Below are positions 16,776-25,223 of a DNA stretch of 33,674 nucleotides, piece by piece. The stretch is taken from assembly GCA_018645535.1 (NCBI GenBank), contig JABGWN010000038.1:1-33674 (forward strand). Direction: 5' to 3'. Every line of letters starts with the position of its first letter. Position 1 is the stretch's first letter. Source of the DNA: Methanobacteriota archaeon (GTDB lineage Archaea; Thermoplasmatota; Poseidoniia; Poseidoniales; Poseidoniaceae). The notes beneath the pieces are model-generated. The model worked only from the letters and a program-made list of their open reading frames with translations, did not search any database and was not told the DNA's origin. The position numbers were made by a program, and so were the translations under genes.

Positions 16776-17393
16776 TCGACGACGTACGGCTTCCATACAA
16801 AGTCTCGAATAGATTTTGGCTTCACCTGATAACTCAGGTAGATGAGTTCTCATCTCAACTCCATACGATTCGGGCAATGAGTTGAGATTAATTTCGATAT
16901 TAAAAATTGCACCTTTGAGAGCTGCAGAAGCTAACAAACCCGCAACACCCACATCAGATACAGCATTGTCATTACCCAATGAAGCCAAATCCGGTAAGAC
17001 TTTCAGAAGATTAAGAGCGTAACAAGCCGTATCATAAGGCACCTTAGCAGCACCCAGCATTGAATTCCTTATTTCTTCTCTTCGTATTGCTTTTTCATCA
17101 TCAGTTGATTTAGGCATCTTGAATCCAGATACAACTGCATCAAATGCTTGGCTATCTAGGGTGGCGAGTTCCAATCCCTCTTCTAAAAGGGGAATAGCAA
17201 TTACATTTACAGAATTAGAAATCTCCCACCCTGCACTGTATTTTTCATTTCCAAGTGTAAGGTCAGCCACCATCTTCGCTAATGCTGCTGCTTGACCTAA
17301 TGCAACACCTGCAGCAGAACCGCCACCTGGTGTTGGAGCACTACTCGCCAATGCAGATTGGAATTCTTTTAGAGTTACATTTGCCCAATTCAT
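16761..17393 (-). CDS. Formiminotetrahydrofolate cyclodeaminase
   Basis: This enzyme releases ammonia from 5-formiminotetrahydrofolate to give 5,10-methenyltetrahydrofolate. The 210-residue protein is of standard size for a stand-alone cyclodeaminase (FchA, or the C-terminal half of animal FTCD). The N-terminal APTPGGGSAAGVALGQAAALAKMVADLT signature, which binds folate, spans about residues 19-46, and the helical repeat pattern continues to the end, including SDVGVAG and INLNSL. It starts inside the last codons of the formiminotransferase gene (4-base ATGA overlap), so the two are translationally coupled. It completes the one-carbon branch of histidine degradation started by HutH and HutU, whose genes are about 10 kb away. 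Use of formiminoglycine instead of formiminoglutamate is possible in other organisms. Confidence 0.9.
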   Translation of the reverse strand: MNWANVTLKEFQSALASSAPTPGGGSAAGVALGQAAALAKMVADLTLGNEKYSAGWEISNSVNVIAIPLLEEGLELATLDSQAFDAVVSGFKMPKSTDDEKAIRREEIRNSMLGAAKVPYDTACYALNLLKVLPDLASLGNDNAVSDVGVAGLLASAALKGAIFNIEINLNSLPESYGVEMRTHLPELSGEAKIYSRLCMEAVRRRLSNE

Positions 17394-18433
17394 TCATCAT
17401 CACCTTCCAAACACCATTCAATAATCCGTTCATGCGGATTGAAATTGTGAATACTACTCAAACCAAGTTTTTCTATCGCAAGAGATACATAGTCTACATC
17501 AGATAAATCATCTGAATCCGCATACCATTTACCTGCTTCTACCATCGATTCTAGAGGGACGAGACCCACTATCTCCGAACCAATGGCTTCCACTCCCATA
17601 TCCCTTGCCAGCGAAGAGATTACATCGTAAGCATGATGAAGATTTGTTGAATTGTATTGTTGAAGATTCATAGATACTTGACTAATGCCGTGAGATTCCA
17701 ATGGAACGCCCATGCCTTGCACATGTTTAAGCAAACCTTGAGTCCTAAACTTGTTACGTTTATTTTCTGATTTCATTAATCTTCCACTAGATCGGACAAT
17801 AGAACCAATTTGTTTTGAGATGACTGCATCCTTTTCGTCTACATTTACATTGTAAGCGATGAGGATATCTCTTGCACCTATCGTAATAGCCCCAGAACCC
17901 TTGGCTAAGTCGTCCCATTCTTTTGTACCAAAATCAGGTAGACGTGTGGATTCACCATGTACTGTTGAATTACCAGTAAAACGATTCATTAAATCTTCAT
18001 ATTCTCCTTTCCTTAGTGTTGATAAAGAACTTCTAGAAACATCAGAGGCAGCTCCACCATACAAAAATACGGGTACTGCCAAATCTCCCACCTTGCGTGC
18101 TACTCGTCGGGCTATGTCTACGCATTGTTCCATAGATGCTCCAGAAATCGGTACGAATGGGCAGACATCTACGCACCCCATTCTAGGATGTTCACCAGTA
18201 TGTTGACTCATATCGATCTCTTGGATAGATGCTTGGATAAGTAAAAATGCAGCATGTTCAACATCTGAAGGATTACCTGCAAATGTGATAACTGTACGGT
18301 TGTAATCAGAATCTGGTTCAATCCCCAATATCTTAACGCCAGGGATACGCGCTGCGTCGACTATACGATGGATTTTCTCAATATCTCTGCCTTCAGAAAT
18401 GTTCGGTACGCATTCAATGATGGACTTGCCCAT
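17390..18433 (-). CDS. ftcD: Glutamate formiminotransferase
   Basis: This enzyme transfers the formimino group of N-formiminoglutamate, the product of histidine degradation, to tetrahydrofolate, releasing glutamate. The 347-residue protein matches the formiminotransferase half of FTCD: ECVPNISEGRD (7-17), the HTGEHPRMGCVDVCPFVPI stretch near residue 80, and LYGGAASD. Length and start (ATG 18433) agree with stand-alone bacterial and archaeal forms. The cyclodeaminase partner, fused in animals, is here the next gene with an ATGA overlap. PAN lies 40 bases upstream on the same strand. The two genes form the tail of the Hut pathway. Confidence 0.92.
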   Translation of the reverse strand: MGKSIIECVPNISEGRDIEKIHRIVDAARIPGVKILGIEPDSDYNRTVITFAGNPSDVEHAAFLLIQASIQEIDMSQHTGEHPRMGCVDVCPFVPISGASMEQCVDIARRVARKVGDLAVPVFLYGGAASDVSRSSLSTLRKGEYEDLMNRFTGNSTVHGESTRLPDFGTKEWDDLAKGSGAITIGARDILIAYNVNVDEKDAVISKQIGSIVRSSGRLMKSENKRNKFRTQGLLKHVQGMGVPLESHGISQVSMNLQQYNSTNLHHAYDVISSLARDMGVEAIGSEIVGLVPLESMVEAGKWYADSDDLSDVDYVSLAIEKLGLSSIHNFNPHERIIEWCLEGDDE

Positions 18434-18473
18434 GGCTCATGGTTTTGAGCAAGGACTTTGAACATTGACCTTT

Positions 18474-19703
18474 TCATCCATACAATCTATCAGGTGAAGA
18501 GGTAAATCCTCCTCTAGACTTTTTCTTTTGGAGTCGTTGAATCGCTTCCATTACATCAGAATGTTTGACGATACTTCGTTCTTGTCGAATTGCAATCATA
18601 CCAGATTCAACACATACGGCCTTGAGTTCCGCACCACTAAATCCTTCAGTTGCCTGAGAAATTGCTTTTATTCGAACCCCTTTGGTATTCATTGAATTAA
18701 GATGTAATTGAAGAATCTCGGTTCTTGAGACATCATTAGGAATTGGTATTTCGATGATACGATCAAATCTCCCAGGCCTCAGTAAAGCATCATCAAGGAT
18801 GTCCGGCCTGTTAGTGGCAGCGATTATTTTTACATTTTCTAATTCATCAAATCCATCGAGTTCAGCGAGAAGTTGCATTAATGTTCGTTGCACTTCACGG
18901 TCACCGCTTGTCGAACCATCCAATCGTTTTGCTCCAATCGCATCAATTTCATCAAGGAATATTACTGATGGTGATTTTTCTTTTGCCAATGAAAACAATT
19001 CACGAACAAGCCTTCCACCCTCACCAATATATTTCTGGGCCAATTCAGAGCCTACCATTCGAATGAATGTGGCATTTGTATGGTGGGCTACAGCTTTTGC
19101 TAACAATGTCTTACCGCAACCGGGAGGACCAACGAGGAGTACTCCTTTCGGTGCTTTTATACCCACTTTCTCAAAGAGATGAGGTTTCAATAACGGAAGT
19201 TCAATCGCTTCTCGAACTGATAATATTTCTTCATCTAATCCAGCAACCATATCATATGTCGTATCTGGTTTCTCAATCATTTCTGATCCACTAACGATTG
19301 GGTCCCATGCATCATTGAGTACTTCAATAACTGAAAGTGTATCTTGATTCAACGCTACCCGAGTACCTGGTTTTAGCAGGGAAGGCTCAATTCTTTGATT
19401 TAAAGCAACTTGGAAAACAGTACCGTTTGATGAACGTACAATCGCTCTTTCAGGGTCTAGTACATCCTGTAGAGTTCCAATAATCAGAGGAGGAGATCGT
19501 AAGTGGCGCACCTCTTCTTCGAGGCGAGATGCTTGCTTTTTGACACTTCTTAGTTCTGATTCGAGATGTGTCCTTTCGCTAATCAACTCTTGAGTTTTTT
19601 CTTGTAAATTCCTAAATTCTGATTCTAAAACTTGGAGGTCATCATCCTTTGAGGATTTCATTGAATCGGAGCCGCGCTCTACTTCAGTACCCATCGTAAT
19701 CAT
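18474..19703 (-). CDS. pan: Proteasome-activating nucleotidase (PAN), AAA+ ATPase
   Basis: PAN is the hexameric ATPase that unfolds substrates and feeds them into the archaeal 20S proteasome. The 409-residue protein shows an N-terminal coiled coil (about 20-70), an OB domain (about 72-135) and an AAA+ core with Walker A GPPGCGKT (192-199), pore-loop KYIG (224-227), Walker B VIFLDEID (247-254), sensor 1 ATNRP and arginine finger RPGRFDR. The chain ends in Leu-Tyr-Gly, a hydrophobic-Tyr-X motif that docks into the 20S alpha ring and opens its gate. Two ATG starts (19703 and 19694) are possible; a GGAG precedes both, and its spacing suits the second slightly better. 20S proteasome genes are not in this window. 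It is divergent from the MBF1-type gene. Confidence 0.94.
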   Translation of the reverse strand: MITMGTEVERGSDSMKSSKDDDLQVLESEFRNLQEKTQELISERTHLESELRSVKKQASRLEEEVRHLRSPPLIIGTLQDVLDPERAIVRSSNGTVFQVALNQRIEPSLLKPGTRVALNQDTLSVIEVLNDAWDPIVSGSEMIEKPDTTYDMVAGLDEEILSVREAIELPLLKPHLFEKVGIKAPKGVLLVGPPGCGKTLLAKAVAHHTNATFIRMVGSELAQKYIGEGGRLVRELFSLAKEKSPSVIFLDEIDAIGAKRLDGSTSGDREVQRTLMQLLAELDGFDELENVKIIAATNRPDILDDALLRPGRFDRIIEIPIPNDVSRTEILQLHLNSMNTKGVRIKAISQATEGFSGAELKAVCVESGMIAIRQERSIVKHSDVMEAIQRLQKKKSRGGFTSSPDRLYG

Positions 19704-19804
19704 TTACTCCTAACGTCAGTAGTTCATCAACACATCGTTTCCACCATGAGGATTCATTGCGAAGGGTTCATCAATTGTCGAGTTCAGGAGAAAATAGGGA
19801 TACT

Positions 19805-20296
19805 ATGGCGGATTGTGAGTTATGTGGGGCAACAAAGGTATCTACACGGGAACACCGTGTTAACAAAGCAATGTTGGCAATTTGCCAGAGATGCATCGGA
19901 CAACTTAATCTCCAACCTAAGCAAGAAGCGCCTGGCTTATCCAGGGCTCGTTCTACACCTCAGCGAAGTTCGCAACCTTCACGTTCCAAACGAAATAATC
20001 TCATGAATAAAACTGAAAAGGAACTTGCCTCTGACTTCTCTCGCAGAATTACATCTGGCAGGGAATCTAAAGGATGGGACCAAACTCAACTCGCAAAGCG
20101 CATGGCGGAAACTATCAATGTCATCAAATCAGCAGAATCAGGTAAGCCTCCTACAGATGCTGTTATTCGGAAATTAGAAATGATTCTAGGTATTTCTTTG
20201 ATGATTGAATCTGCAAATGACCATGAATCCATGGTTGGCAGATCTGGTCAATCGAGAGGAATGACTATTGGTGACTATCTCAAAGATTTGAGGTGA
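19805..20296 (+). CDS. MBF1-type zinc-ribbon/HTH transcription factor
   Basis: Archaeal MBF1 homologues have an N-terminal zinc ribbon and a C-terminal Cro-like helix-turn-helix, and are thought to bridge regulators and the basal transcription machinery or the ribosome. Here C4-x2-C7 and C27-x2-C30 form the ribbon (MADCELCGA and ICQRC), followed by a basic linker and an HTH_3 domain (about 75-145: SRRITSGRESKGWDQTQLAK then INVIKSAESGK). The protein is 163 residues from the ATG at 19805; a TTG 16 codons upstream would add residues lacking similarity, so the ATG is chosen, with AGGAG 15-20 bases before it. The Tsr3 gene follows within 4 bases. Confidence 0.9.
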   Translation: MADCELCGATKVSTREHRVNKAMLAICQRCIGQLNLQPKQEAPGLSRARSTPQRSSQPSRSKRNNLMNKTEKELASDFSRRITSGRESKGWDQTQLAKRMAETINVIKSAESGKPPTDAVIRKLEMILGISLMIESANDHESMVGRSGQSRGMTIGDYLKDLR

Positions 20297-20300
20297 AGTT

Positions 20301-20846
20301 TTGACAATTCCCCTGCATGCCATCTGGCTTGCTCAAGATGATCCAAAGAAAAATACTGCTGTACGAGCTTCGAAGGATGATTTACTAACGCTCCACAAAG
20401 ATTTCAGAAGACTACCGCGTAAAGGCATCATCCTTGAACCACTCTGCGGAAAGGTATTGGGACCAGAAGACAGAGAATTATTCGAACGAAATGGAGCAAT
20501 CGTCGGACTGGATTGTTCTTGGGCACATATTGAATCCTCAGTGGAGAAAGTAATGAAGCGGACAAGACTTCAAGCCAGAACATTACCACTTCTACTCGCT
20601 GCTAACCCTGTGAATTGGGGTAAGCCATCAAAATTATCTACTGTTGAAGCAATTGCAGCAGCATGCGTTCTGATGGGGGAATATGAACAGGCAGAAATAA
20701 TTCTCAGTAAATTTCGTTGGGGGAATCGGTTCTTAGAACTTAATGCTGAACCATTAGAAGCATATTCGGCTGCTAAGAGTTCTGCAGAATTGGTGGCTTT
20801 ACAGTTTGAATTTTTTGATATTGAGGTCGATGATGATGGAGCATGA
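20301..20846 (+). CDS. tsr3: Tsr3-type rRNA aminocarboxypropyltransferase (DUF367)
   Basis: Tsr3 transfers the 3-amino-3-carboxypropyl group of SAM to a modified uridine of small-subunit rRNA (the hypermodified m1acp3Psi in eukaryotes; acp3U-type product in archaea). The 181-residue protein has the family motifs LDCSWAHIE (70-78), PLLLAANPVNWGKPSKLSTVEA (starting near 95) and FRWGNRFLELN. A TTG at 20301 is the start, following GAGGTGAAG, with MTIPLHAIWLAQDDPKK as expected for the N-terminus. Only 4 bases separate it from the MBF1-type gene, and fdhD overlaps its end. Likely one operon of MBF1-tsr3-fdhD. Confidence 0.92.
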   Translation: MTIPLHAIWLAQDDPKKNTAVRASKDDLLTLHKDFRRLPRKGIILEPLCGKVLGPEDRELFERNGAIVGLDCSWAHIESSVEKVMKRTRLQARTLPLLLAANPVNWGKPSKLSTVEAIAAACVLMGEYEQAEIILSKFRWGNRFLELNAEPLEAYSAAKSSAELVALQFEFFDIEVDDDGA

Positions 20847-21618
20847 ATATCAACAAATTCCTTTACAGCGATTAGTGGATAATCAATCGAACATTAGATC
20901 TGAGTTAATCGTCCAAGAATCCATCATTACACTCCACTGCATAGGAGAAAGTGGAGCCATAGAACCCCATACATCATTACTCGGAACACCAACAAAAATC
21001 ATGGAATTACATATTGGTCATCTCCTGTGCGAAGGGCTAACTAATTCACTGCCATCAGGAAATGAATTTGAAAACGTTGTTGTGGATGGCAAAGTAAATT
21101 CGTATTATAATTCAAGAATCACCAACCAACCTGAACCTAGACTCATTACCACTTCCTGTGGAGGATGTAATCATCCAGATCTATCAGTTGATCAAATCTA
21201 TGGCAAACAAATCTCACGTAGCAAACAATTATCGCACAGGGAATTAAAAGAAGCTCTTGATGAAATGAGGGGTGGAATGAAACTCTTTGAAGCGACAGGA
21301 GGATGCCACGGTGCTGCTCTTTTGGATTCAACTGGAGATGTTCATTTTGTTGCAGAAGATATAGGTAGGCATAATGCGGTTGACAAAACTGTAGGGTTAG
21401 CCATTCTATCCGGCATAAACGGTTTCAATGAATTCACATTATTGCTTTCAGGAAGATGTGGTTGGGATATCGTAGCCAAAGCCTCTCGTATTGGCATCTC
21501 AAATATTGCATCAGTAGGAGCCTTTTCAAGCGCTGCCATGGAATTGGCACGAGAGAATGGTATCTGTCTCTATGGATTCGTAAGAGAGTCTGGTGCTTGG
21601 AAAGTAGGAATTAATTAG
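20836..21618 (+). CDS. fdhD: Formate dehydrogenase accessory sulfurtransferase FdhD
   Basis: FdhD passes sulfur to the molybdenum/tungsten bis-MGD cofactor of formate dehydrogenase-type enzymes; without it they are inactive. The 260-residue protein has the catalytic TTSCGGC motif (C108-x2-C111), ATGGCHGAAL, EDIGRHNAVDK and LLLSGRCGWDIVAKA, all conserved in FdhD. ATG 20836 is preferred; it is the third of three consecutive ATGs and has GAGG about 9 bases upstream. The open frame also extends to a TTG at 20806. The start overlaps the last 11 bases of tsr3. The next gene encodes an FdhF/YdeP-type molybdopterin oxidoreductase, the natural client. Confidence 0.94.
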   Translation: MEHEYQQIPLQRLVDNQSNIRSELIVQESIITLHCIGESGAIEPHTSLLGTPTKIMELHIGHLLCEGLTNSLPSGNEFENVVVDGKVNSYYNSRITNQPEPRLITTSCGGCNHPDLSVDQIYGKQISRSKQLSHRELKEALDEMRGGMKLFEATGGCHGAALLDSTGDVHFVAEDIGRHNAVDKTVGLAILSGINGFNEFTLLLSGRCGWDIVAKASRIGISNIASVGAFSSAAMELARENGICLYGFVRESGAWKVGIN

Positions 21619-21662
21619 AATTTCTCCACAAGACTTGATGAACGTTATTGCTTGGCACAGAT

Positions 21663-23948
21663 ATGCAGGAACCATCCGAAGGGGTTACACCAGCAGATTT
21701 GAACTCTCTTCGTTTGACTAAAGTAAAGAAAAGTGCTGCGGGTATACCAGCAGCAATATCATCGCTTAATCATGGTATAAGGAAAATGGGAGTTTCTAAA
21801 ACGATCAAGACTCTACTCATGGTTAATCAGAAAGAGGGTTTTGATTGCCCTGGATGTGCTTGGCCGGACCCGAATCACAGAACATCGTTTGAGTTTTGTG
21901 AGAATGGTGCTAAAGCAGTAGCAGACGAAGCTATGAAGGATAGAGTGAATCCTAATTTCTTCAAACGATATGATGTTCAAACTTTGTTGAAGAAATCTGA
22001 TTACTGGCTGAATAAACAGGGACGTATATCGTATCCGATGATACTCAAGTCTGGAAGTTCCAACTACGAACCTATCGCCTGGAATGACGCTTTTGATTTG
22101 ATTTCAGAATCGATAAAATCAATGGAAAAACCCACTCGAGGGGTGTATTACACATCTGGAAGGACTTCGAATGAAGCAGCATTTCTTTACCAAGCCCTTG
22201 TTCGAAGTCTTGGCACCAATAATCTCCCCGATTGCTCAAACATGTGCCATGAATCAAGTGGAAAGGCTTTGGGATCCACAATTGGAATCGGTAAAGGAAC
22301 TGTTCACTTAGAAGATTTCAACAAAAGTGATTTGATCATAGTCGTGGGACAAAACCCAGGGACAAACCACCCTCGTATGCTCACCGCATTAAGAGATGCA
22401 AAGCGAAATGGTTCTAAAATTGTAAATATCAATCCACTGCCTGAAACTGGATTATCTCGATTTAAACATCCTCAAGAATATATGGAATTAGATTTGACAT
22501 CTACCCAACTCTCTGATATGCATTTACAAGTGAAAATCGGTGGAGATGCTGCGCTCTTTCAGGGTGTGATTAAACACCTCTTGGATACCAATAAGTTCGA
22601 CAATAACTTCATTGCAAAGTATACCATTCAATTTGATCAATTAAAGTTGCATATGGACGGGTTTTCTTGGAAACAAGCAATTCAAGATTCTGGGATTTCC
22701 AAAGAGGAGATTATTGCATTTGCAGATATGTGTGGAAGCTCAAATGCTACCATCGCTTGTTGGGCCATGGGTCTTACTCAACATAGAAACGGGGTAGCAG
22801 TAATTCAAGAAGTTGTCAATCTCCTGCTGCTCGGAGGACATATTGGACGGCCAGGTGCTGGTGTTTGCCCAGTTCGCGGACATTCTAACGTCCAAGGTGA
22901 CCGAACAGTTGGCATATGGGAGGCTCCATCTGACAACTTCATTGAAACCATGCAAAACGGACTTGGTTTTGAATTACCAAAGGAACATGGATATGATGTA
23001 GTCGAATCAATACGAGCGATGGAACAAGGAGATGTGGATGTTTTTGTCTGCATGGGTGGAAATTTTTTGTCTGCCACACCTGATACAAGACGGACTGCAA
23101 AATCAATCAAAAATATAAACCTCACAGTACAGATATCAACGAAACTAAATCGCAGCCATCTTATTACAGGAAAAACAGCACTGATTTTACCAGTATTGGG
23201 GCGGACAGAAATTGATCTTCAAGGTTCAAAGAAACAATTCGTTACAGTTGAAAATTCGATGGGTGTGGTTCATAGATCGGAAGGCAAACTTAAACCAACG
23301 TCATCAACATTGATGAGCGAACCATCTATCGTTGCAGAATTAGGACATCGATTAGTTCCAGAGAATCTTCCATGGCTCACTATGTCAAAAAATTATGACG
23401 AAATTCGTGATTTGATGTCACATTCATTAAATGGATTTGAGAATTATAATGAACGCGTTCGTCAAGAAAATGGTTTTTTGCTACCAAATCCACCTCGTGA
23501 TGAGTTGAAATTCCATACCGCCTCTGGTAAAGCCGTATTTTCTATGAATCCTTTACCAGATGTATCTGTTGAAGAAAATGAATATGTGCTCATGACAATG
23601 AGGAGCCACGATCAATATAACACCACAATTTACGGCCTTCATGACAGATATAGAGGGATTCACGGAAACAGGCGTGTTGTTCTAATGAATGCTTTAGATA
23701 TGGCTGAAAAGGGGCTTAAAACGCGAGATATAATTCATCTTGAGAGCCATTTCGAAGGAACAACTCGTCATTCCAATAATTGGATTGTTGTTGCTTACGA
23801 TATTCCTCAAGGAAACATGGGCGCATATTTCCCAGAAGCCAATGAATTAGTTCCGCTAGATTCGGTTGCTGAAAAATCAAATACACCAACATCCAAGTGG
23901 ATTGTAGTTTCATTAACGAAAGACAGTAATGTTCTCGAAGAAGAATAG
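21663..23948 (+). CDS. FdhF/YdeP-type molybdopterin oxidoreductase (formate dehydrogenase-like alpha subunit)
   Basis: The protein of about 761 residues matches the FdhF/YdeP family of single-subunit-like molybdopterin enzymes. Landmarks are GFDCPGCAWPDP near residue 60, FCENGAKAVADEA, YYTSGRTSNEAAFLYQ, DCSNMCHESSGKALGSTIG (the bis-MGD domain) and GQNPGTNHPRML. The lone CPGC pair plus a later Cys replaces the N-terminal 4Fe-4S motif of classical formate dehydrogenases. The reaction is not certain: YdeP-like enzymes are annotated as formate dehydrogenase-like, and E. coli YdeP has been linked to acid resistance. No electron-transfer or membrane subunits are nearby. The start is uncertain (ATG 21663 or TTG 21648); no clear ribosome-binding site precedes either. 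fdhD lies 44 bases upstream. Confidence 0.88.
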   Translation: MQEPSEGVTPADLNSLRLTKVKKSAAGIPAAISSLNHGIRKMGVSKTIKTLLMVNQKEGFDCPGCAWPDPNHRTSFEFCENGAKAVADEAMKDRVNPNFFKRYDVQTLLKKSDYWLNKQGRISYPMILKSGSSNYEPIAWNDAFDLISESIKSMEKPTRGVYYTSGRTSNEAAFLYQALVRSLGTNNLPDCSNMCHESSGKALGSTIGIGKGTVHLEDFNKSDLIIVVGQNPGTNHPRMLTALRDAKRNGSKIVNINPLPETGLSRFKHPQEYMELDLTSTQLSDMHLQVKIGGDAALFQGVIKHLLDTNKFDNNFIAKYTIQFDQLKLHMDGFSWKQAIQDSGISKEEIIAFADMCGSSNATIACWAMGLTQHRNGVAVIQEVVNLLLLGGHIGRPGAGVCPVRGHSNVQGDRTVGIWEAPSDNFIETMQNGLGFELPKEHGYDVVESIRAMEQGDVDVFVCMGGNFLSATPDTRRTAKSIKNINLTVQISTKLNRSHLITGKTALILPVLGRTEIDLQGSKKQFVTVENSMGVVHRSEGKLKPTSSTLMSEPSIVAELGHRLVPENLPWLTMSKNYDEIRDLMSHSLNGFENYNERVRQENGFLLPNPPRDELKFHTASGKAVFSMNPLPDVSVEENEYVLMTMRSHDQYNTTIYGLHDRYRGIHGNRRVVLMNALDMAEKGLKTRDIIHLESHFEGTTRHSNNWIVVAYDIPQGNMGAYFPEANELVPLDSVAEKSNTPTSKWIVVSLTKDSNVLEEE

Positions 23949-23957
23949 GTCATTATC

Positions 23958-25223
23958 ATGTCTAGCAATTCCTATGTTCGCTTGGTTAAAACCAATCGAA
24001 ACTACCGTAGATTTTGGCTAGCAGCTTTTGTGTCCATGTTTGGAGAATGGTTCAACACCATCGCACTCTTCGTAATAATTCTAAAATATACTGAATCGGA
24101 ATTACTCCTAGGTATTTTGATGGCAGTTCGGATGGGTTCATTTGCCCTTATGCAACCCCTTTTTGGTTTACTCGCTGATCGTGTAAACCGTAAGAAATTG
24201 ATGATAATCACGAATTTATTCCAAATCGGTTTAGCACTCGCATTTCTCGGTGTAAATGGTCCCGAAGATATGTGGTGGATGTTTACGGTCTCTGGTATTA
24301 TGATGGCTTTACACGGACTGTATGTTACAGCCGAAAGAGCAGCATTGCCGAATATTGTGAGTAAGGAAGATTTGGCTACTGCTAATGCACTAGATAGCGC
24401 TACATGGTCTACAGCATTATGTCTTGGCGCCTTTTCCGGTGGACTAGTCGTATCAGTCTTTGGTGAAAATGTAGCATTCATAATCGATTCAATTACATTT
24501 CTGTTTGGAACATTGATGTTACTTCCTCTTGTCATCCCCCAAACGTTTGATAAATCGAGTGAAGGATCCCTGATTAAGAGTTCTCTAAAGGACATATGGC
24601 TCGGTCAAAAGAGAATACAGAGTGAACCTCGTCTCTTACGAATTATCTTTGCTAAGACATCATGGAATATTGCAGGCGGAGGGCTCGCAGGAGTATTCCT
24701 CGTGTTAGCTGGAAATGAAATCACATTCGTAGGAACCGCTCTTGGATTTGGGATTTTCTTCTTTGCCCGTGGGATTGGCACTGGCATTGGGCCGATATTA
24801 GCCAGAAGTGTGTTTAAGGATTCTACTAAGTGGCCAAAGATGGTTGGATTACTAATTATTGTGAGTGGATTTTTCTATACTCTTGTTGGATTAAGCCTAG
24901 GAGGACCAATTTTATTGACACTTGCGCTTGTAACTTTAGCCCACACTGCTAGTGGCGGAAATTGGGTTCTGTCCACAGTACTTACGCAAGAATGGGTGGA
25001 GGATGAAATGAGAGGCCGTGTTTTCTCAACAGATATGCTTCTCATGTCAATAGGGCAAGTGATCTCAACTATTTCCGCAGGTTATTTGATTGAGGAAGGT
25101 GTTGTTAACCTTCAGCAAGGAATTCTGGCCTATTCGATTCTCATGGTAGTGAGTGGAATCATATTCACACTATGGAATCCTAAGAACCAAGGCAGACTTC
25201 GTGCAGACACTCTGGTGGCGTAA
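23958..25223 (+). CDS. MFS transporter (MFS_3/EntS-like efflux type)
   Basis: This is a 421-residue membrane protein with about 10-12 hydrophobic helices. It begins with NRNYRRFWLAAFVSMFGEWF, typical of the MFS_3 group that includes the enterobactin exporter EntS. The MFS loop motif GLLADRVNRKKLMI appears between helices 2 and 3. The second half includes ARGIGTGIGP and EWVEDEMRGRVFSTDML, the latter typical of this family. Such carriers export small hydrophobic compounds or siderophores; no substrate is shown. It starts 9 bases after the FdhF-like gene, so the two are probably co-transcribed, perhaps linking an oxidoreductase with export. Its last 44 bases overlap the end of the opposing S15 peptidase gene. 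Confidence 0.88.
   Translation: MSSNSYVRLVKTNRNYRRFWLAAFVSMFGEWFNTIALFVIILKYTESELLLGILMAVRMGSFALMQPLFGLLADRVNRKKLMIITNLFQIGLALAFLGVNGPEDMWWMFTVSGIMMALHGLYVTAERAALPNIVSKEDLATANALDSATWSTALCLGAFSGGLVVSVFGENVAFIIDSITFLFGTLMLLPLVIPQTFDKSSEGSLIKSSLKDIWLGQKRIQSEPRLLRIIFAKTSWNIAGGGLAGVFLVLAGNEITFVGTALGFGIFFFARGIGTGIGPILARSVFKDSTKWPKMVGLLIIVSGFFYTLVGLSLGGPILLTLALVTLAHTASGGNWVLSTVLTQEWVEDEMRGRVFSTDMLLMSIGQVISTISAGYLIEEGVVNLQQGILAYSILMVVSGIIFTLWNPKNQGRLRADTLVA

Noticed and set aside
24002..24595. Leftward 197-codon frame opposite the MFS gene
   Set aside because: It is the antisense shadow of a clear transporter and has no motif of its own.
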